NCBI GenBank assembly: GCA_003142855.1 | Contig: PLNW01000150.1 | Location: forward strand, 1 to 46,037 | Length of the DNA stretch: 46,037 nucleotides | Reading direction: 5' to 3' | Source of the DNA: Myxococcales bacterium | Lineage (GTDB): Bacteria > Myxococcota_A > Polyangia > Fen-1088 | Shown here: positions 42,769 through 46,037 of the stretch, one piece after another | How the letters are laid out: each line of letters opens with the position of its first letter | Numbering within the stretch: the first letter of the stretch is position 1 | Program-made: the position numbers and the translations under genes | Notes under the pieces: generated by a model | Seen by the model: only the letters and a program-made list of their open reading frames with translations | What the model was told of the DNA's origin: nothing | Database searches by the model: none

Positions 42769-42810
42769 GCTGGGTATAGGGATAGTTTGCTGGGGAAGTG
42801 GCGTGTAGGT
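42769..42810 (+). repeat. Motif C, copy C2 (with insertion)
   Basis: GCTGGGTATAGGGATAGTTTG and GGCGTGTAGGT match the halves of the motif at 43704-43734 and 45703-45732, with about ten extra bases between the halves. Thirty-five bases further on lies repeat B2, the same order as at the right end of the window. Confidence 0.6.
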
Positions 42811-42845
42811 CTCTGTAGTTGACGTAATGTTCTTAATATCAGCCA

Positions 42846-42883
42846 TTTTGCGGATGCGATTTGGTGAAGGCAAAATGGCGCTT
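42846..42883 (+). repeat. Dispersed repeat B, copy B2 (core)
   Basis: TTTTGCGGATGCGATTTGG then TGAAGGCAAAATGGCGCTT matches the right half of copies B1 and B3. The left half of the repeat has diverged. B2 and B3 share further bases to the right (TRAAATGACT). Confidence 0.7.
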
Positions 42884-42951
42884 AAAATGACTCTCCACGA
42901 TGATGAGCGTGGCCGCCATGTGCGTGGCCGCCGCCTGGTACCGGAGGACCA

Positions 42952-43500
42952 ATGAAGTTGATAGTGCGACGGCCGTTCCTGGTTCTGGCCCTGGGCCTAG
43001 CGTTTCTCGGCGGAAACGTCCCCGGCGCGGCTATGGCCAAGGAACGGCGCGCACCCAAGAGCAGCCACGTGCTGTTCGTGTGTACCGGCAACTTCTACCG
43101 GAGCCGATTCGCCGAGGCGATCTTCAAGGCCCATGCTACCGCTGGCTCGCTGAGCGCTAGCTCCCGTGGCCTCGACACGTCCAAGCCGCGCGCCACGGGG
43201 CTCTCGCCTCTGGTGGTAGATGAGCTGAAACGGCTGAAGGTTTCCCCGGACCTGGTCGCAGGCTACCCGCGCCAGCTCAAGCGCGAGGATTTGGACGCTG
43301 CCGATGTGGTGGTGTTGCTCGATGGTCGCGAACACGCACCCATGTTGAAGAAGCAGTTCCCGCAGGTGGACATGACGAAGGTCCGCCAATGGTCGGTGCC
43401 GGATGTGCCGGCCATGGCGGCCAGCGACGCCTTCGCCGAGATCACGCGCCAGGTGGACCTTCTCGTCGTCGAGTTGGGCGCGCGCCGGCCTCCCCGGTAA
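42952..43500 (+). CDS. Exported low-molecular-weight tyrosine-phosphatase-like protein
   Basis: 182 residues; ATG 42952 has GGAGG upstream. A signal peptide (basic RR, hydrophobic 9-21, cleavage near Ala-Met-Ala, 29) precedes an LMW phosphatase domain. The phosphate loop is Cys44 to Arg50 in VLFVCTGNFYRS, next to the family consensus CxGNICRS. A late Asp (VPDVPAM, about residue 158) could be the acid of the usual DP motif. Enzymes of this family are cytoplasmic and act on phosphotyrosine or arsenate, so an export signal is unusual. Confidence 0.72.
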   Translation: MKLIVRRPFLVLALGLAFLGGNVPGAAMAKERRAPKSSHVLFVCTGNFYRSRFAEAIFKAHATAGSLSASSRGLDTSKPRATGLSPLVVDELKRLKVSPDLVAGYPRQLKREDLDAADVVVLLDGREHAPMLKKQFPQVDMTKVRQWSVPDVPAMAASDAFAEITRQVDLLVVELGARRPPR

Positions 43501-43561
43501 GCAGGCCGGGACCCGAAGGACCGGCCACGATCCACGCCAGCCGCGCCGTGCATGTAAGTAG

Positions 43562-43870
43562 CTATGGCACGCTGGCCACCCATGTGTTGATGGTCAGACC
43601 CGATGTATCTGGTGCTCCCAGGAAGTCGAGCAGGTTGACGCCTGCGCCATAGTTCGCGGCCAGGGTGTTCAGGACGTTGGCCTCGAATGTGTTGGCCGCC
43701 ACGGCTTGGGTATAGCGATAGTTTGGGCGTGTAGCACGAATCTTGATCTTTTCGCCGCGACTCATTGACTGCTCCATGCAATCGAAGACCACATCGACCA
43801 GCAGCTCCGCACGCGCCCAGGGGAACTTGAGCTTGTCGGCAATGCTGGTGATGAGGTCGGCCTTTGTCAC
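43562..43870 (-). pseudogene. Chimeric ORF: HU N-terminus joined to serpin-like fragment at repeat C
   Basis: 102 residues from GTG 43870. Residues 1-46 are the start of an HU/IHF-type protein (TKADLITSIADKLKFPWARA, ELLVDVVFDCMEQSMSRGEK), ending where GFGSF should follow. Motif C (43704-43734) is translated as about RPNYRYTQ. The remainder (TLAANYGAGVNLLDFLGAPD, TINTWVASVP) resembles the region of serpins around the conserved YGA and INxWV segments. Neither domain is complete, so neither function is expected. Confidence 0.6.
43704..43734 (+). repeat. Motif C, copy C1
   Basis: GCTTGGGTATAGCGATAGTTTGGGCGTGTAG on the plus strand (31 bases; shown here as GCTTGGGTATAGCG to GGGCGTGTAG) lies exactly at the junction between the HU-like and serpin-like fragments. 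Confidence 0.6.
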
Positions 43871-44163
43871 GCTTGGCTTCTACACTTTTCCGCGGTCTTC
43901 ACAAGGTCACCAACCAACCGGCTTCAATTCTTGTTCCCAAAATTTCCCAGACGCCGATATTCCCACCCCTGGTACTCACGACCCAGGATCATGAGGCCGG
44001 TGCCATTTCGTTTGACGATAGCTAACTCGGTTCGCGGCCCTCAATTTCTTGCACCAAATCGGTTTCTCCTACACACCACCGCGCCGGTCCCCGACCCGAC
44101 TCCACATCTACTTCGTTCGATTGCCGTGCCATGCTACGCTGGTCAACCAGAGGAACTTCCCGC
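43871..44163. other. Intergenic stretch, AT-richer than neighbours
   Basis: About 290 bases with no supported gene. The left 60 bases are the upstream region of the HU-like fragment; the right part is leader for the propeller lipoprotein. I see no clear promoter pair or hairpin. Confidence 0.45.
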
Positions 44164-45207
44164 ATGTCAATGAAGATGAACCGCTTTCTTATTCCCGCTC
44201 TTACCACGGTCGCTGCTTGCGGCGGGTTATCGCCGAGCTCAAGCAACCGCACAAGTATCGAGCTCGCCTCCGGTAGCCCCAACGGCATCGCAGTCGATTC
44301 GACCAGCGTCTATTGGACGAACATGGGCGGCGGCCCGGCTGGGACCATCATCGATGCGGTGATGAAGGTTCCACTGAGCGGTGGCCCGACCGTGGCTCTC
44401 GCTTCCGCGGATAGTAGTTGCTTCGGTATTGCGGTCGATGCGACCAGCGTCTATTGGACGACATTGGACACCGTGATGCAACTTCCACTTGACGGAGGCA
44501 CGCCTGTGACGCTTGCGTCCGGGCTGAACGGGGCCGGTGAAATCGTGGTCGATGCGACCAATGCCTATTGGATTGATCAAGGCGATTACATGCTGATGAA
44601 GGTTCCAATTGGTGGAGGCGGAAACGCACCCACGACACTCGCATCCGACCTGGAATCCCCAAATGGCATTGCCGTTGACTCGACCAGCGTCTATTGGACG
44701 AACGGCGGAAACACCGATAGCTCCGGCACGGTGATGAAACTTCCACTTGACGGAGGCGCACCCGTGACCCTGGCGGCTGGCCAGAACAATCCTTCTGGTA
44801 TTGTGGTCGATTCTACCAACGTCTATTGGACGAATCTGGGCACCTATTGGACGAATCTGGGCAACGGCACCGTTCTGGGCAACGGCACCGTAATGAAGGT
44901 TGCGCTTGATGGAGGAACCGCCGTAACCCTCGCTTCCGGCCAGGATGGCCCCAGCCGCATTGCGGTGGACTCGACCAGCGTCTATTGGATAAATAGTGGG
45001 GACGGTGCCGCTAATGGGGACGCCGCCGTGATGAAGGTTCCACTGGGCGGAGGGACGCCTGTTATGCTCGCTTCTACACCGTACTCCGCTTTGGGACCAA
45101 GAGAAGCTTATGGCATTGCGGTCGATGCGTCCAGTGTCTATTGGGCGAGTGACATTCAACAGGGTGAGGTCGCAACCGGCGCGGTGATGAAGGTGACGCC
45201 CAAGTAG
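44164..45207 (+). CDS. Lipoprotein with YWTD-type beta-propeller repeats
   Basis: 347 residues from ATG 44164 (GAGGAA upstream; ATG 44170 also fits). The signal ends at Val-Ala-Ala-Cys (Cys19). Seven or so blades repeat the pattern GIAVDSTSVYWTN then GTVMKLPLDGGTPVTLASGQ, the DUF5050/YWTD-like propeller seen in myxobacterial surface proteins. Around 44820-44900 there are two small tandem duplications within one blade (YWTNLGTYWTNLG and GNGTVLGNGTV). A ligand-binding or scaffold role is likely but unproven. Confidence 0.78.
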   Translation: MSMKMNRFLIPALTTVAACGGLSPSSSNRTSIELASGSPNGIAVDSTSVYWTNMGGGPAGTIIDAVMKVPLSGGPTVALASADSSCFGIAVDATSVYWTTLDTVMQLPLDGGTPVTLASGLNGAGEIVVDATNAYWIDQGDYMLMKVPIGGGGNAPTTLASDLESPNGIAVDSTSVYWTNGGNTDSSGTVMKLPLDGGAPVTLAAGQNNPSGIVVDSTNVYWTNLGTYWTNLGNGTVLGNGTVMKVALDGGTAVTLASGQDGPSRIAVDSTSVYWINSGDGAANGDAAVMKVPLGGGTPVMLASTPYSALGPREAYGIAVDASSVYWASDIQQGEVATGAVMKVTPK

Positions 45208-45278
45208 GGCCGTTTGCAAACGTTTACTGCATGCCCCACCGGACGTACCGTTTGCAGCGAAAGCAGAATTGGGAGACC

Positions 45279-45430
45279 ATGGTCCGCATGGTTGCCAGAT
45301 TGCGGAATGTGCTCTTCGGCCTTTTGGTGGCGGGTTCGTGCGAAGCCCACGGACTGCGGATCTCGACCGCTCACGACGCTGGGGGTACAGGCGGCGCCAC
45401 AATGCTCGCCACTGGGGGGTGCACCGGTCC
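45279..45430 (+). pseudogene. N-terminal fragment of a secreted Gly-rich protein
   Basis: ATG 45279 has GGGAG upstream, then a signal-like segment (VLFGLLVAGSCEAHG) and a linker of the type seen in neighbouring lipoproteins (DAGGTGGAT). After about 50 codons the reading loses protein character, and a stop-free frame merely continues to 45713. A truncated gene is likely; a real small protein is possible. Confidence 0.3.
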
Positions 45431-45702
45431 ATCGACAATCGCCAGTGGAAGACGGCTACTTTGCCCACGCGATTCCAGGGGAGATCGACTCGCCGAGAAC
45501 GCGTCCGGCCATCGCTTCGGAGGTCCCAGTGACCTGAAGTACGCTATTCGACGCTCCTTTGGGGAGGTCAGGCAGACGTCACTCTGTGCGAAGACTGTGT
45601 CGCTGGGGCGCCAGGCAGTCGCCCCGTCGGATCTCGATCCGCGCCAAGTGCCGCGCGCCTCGGAACGGCGTGGCCACGAGGTCCAGTCGTGCTCCAATCT
45701 TG

Positions 45703-45732
45703 GCTGGGTGTAGGGATAGTTTGGGCGTGTAG
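45703..45732 (+). repeat. Motif C, copy C3
   Basis: GCTGGGTGTAGGGATAGTTT and GGGCGTGTAG, matching C1 with three or so differences. It is followed five bases later by repeat B3, so C and B form one composite of about 100 bases here. Confidence 0.65.
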
Positions 45733-45736
45733 GTGG

Positions 45737-45804
45737 GTGTGGTTTACGGAATCTCCGTTGTCGGCGTTTTTGCAGATTCGATTCGGTGAAGGCAAATGGC
45801 GCTT
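45737..45804 (+). repeat. Dispersed repeat B, copy B3
   Basis: 68 bases, nearly identical to copy B1 at 37673-37741 (three substitutions, one base shorter in the A run). The gene fragment on the minus strand to its right reads into it and stops inside it. Confidence 0.75.
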
Positions 45805-46034
45805 GAAATGACTAGGCTCATGATACGCTCGATGCGCATGGTGTTCGAGCCACCATAAATGAAATCCCAGTAAGTGCGCCCGCAGCCGTTGTAACCCCAG
45901 TGGGGGATCGCGGGCATGAAGCCGGTGATTGCGCTGATACAGACCTCCGCCTTCTGCGTGTAGCCGAAATAGCGCGTCCACGCATACCGTGGAGCTGGGT
46001 AAGCCGCATTGCGACGGCTGCGCTCATGGACGTT
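45744..46034 (-). pseudogene. Gene fragment ending inside repeat B3
   Basis: Read from 46034 to the TAA at 45744-45746. The first 70 codons have strong G/C third positions and look real (YAWTRYFGYTQKAEVCISAI, PAIPHWGYNGCGRTYWDFIY); the last 25 are repeat sequence. The codon at 46035-46037 is an in-frame TGA and no start codon precedes the conserved part, so this is a piece of a larger gene. I do not recognise the family. Confidence 0.4.
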
Positions 46035-46037
46035 TCA

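Larger units (their letters stand above)
42662..42951. other. Intergenic stretch holding repeats C2 and B2
   Basis: No supported gene. From left to right it holds an unassigned 107 bases, motif C copy C2 (42769-42810) and repeat B copy B2 (42846-42883). Minus-strand ORFs through it are repeat read-through. Confidence 0.5.

Noticed and set aside
45231..45713. A 160-residue ORF treated as one intact gene
   Set aside because: Only about 50 codons from 45279 have protein character; the rest is composition-driven and ends in motif C.

Overview
This 46 kb window is GC-rich, with dense, mostly plus-strand genes. Three features suggest a member of the Myxococcota (Polyangia-like) or a close deltaproteobacterial relative. 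A secreted beta-propeller protein ends in a MYXO-CTERM-like tail (Cys, hydrophobic segment, Arg-Arg-Arg). Lipoproteins carry Cys-rich modules followed by long Gly/Ser/Ala 'DAGVDA / GGTGGA' linkers. Lone lipoproteins and sensor kinases are abundant. The assignment is inference; no rRNA or tRNA was recognised.

Layout. 1-425: apparent 3' end of a group II intron (domains V and VI) abutting a dispersed repeat, then a sigma-54-like promoter. 426-1913: three envelope genes, including a lipoprotein C39-type cysteine peptidase. 2381-11748: a respiratory block of an outer-membrane porin with one haem c, a secreted cupredoxin, and a complete Alternative Complex III operon (actABCDEF). ActB's Tat signal is split from its body by a frameshift at a run of eight T. 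11829-14099: hybrid histidine kinase on the minus strand. 14204-17074: SBBP beta-propeller protein. 17223-18047: wreck of a second hybrid kinase. 18276-19858: pabA-pabB. 19952-20885: a ParDE-like toxin-antitoxin pair and an orphan UPF0175 protein. 21042-27442: one operon of an ACT-domain protein, a complete branched-chain-type ABC transporter (livKHMGF) and a PaaK-family protein that has lost its nucleotide-binding loop. 27486-33644: beta-barrel protein, PilZ protein, FAD oxidoreductase, accD-folC and an AMIN-like protein. 33687-36056: large Ig-like lipoprotein. 36112-36706: HigBA-type module.

From about 36.7 kb to the end the window becomes a patchwork. Intact genes (Gly-rich lipoprotein, TetR regulator, methyltransferase, exported LMW phosphatase, YWTD-type propeller lipoprotein) alternate with fragments of IS3 and IS91 transposases, a truncated membrane-like protein, an HU N-terminus joined to a serpin-like fragment, and a truncated gene at the right edge. 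Short dispersed repeats (here called A, B and C) sit exactly at many of these junctions.

How it works together. ActABCDEF should oxidise menaquinol or ubiquinol and pass electrons to a periplasmic carrier. The cupredoxin and haem porin just upstream are candidate acceptors, because no terminal oxidase lies beside the operon. The liv operon imports an amino-acid-like ligand, with the ACT protein and degenerate PaaK protein as possible sensors. pabAB, folC and accD are housekeeping genes.
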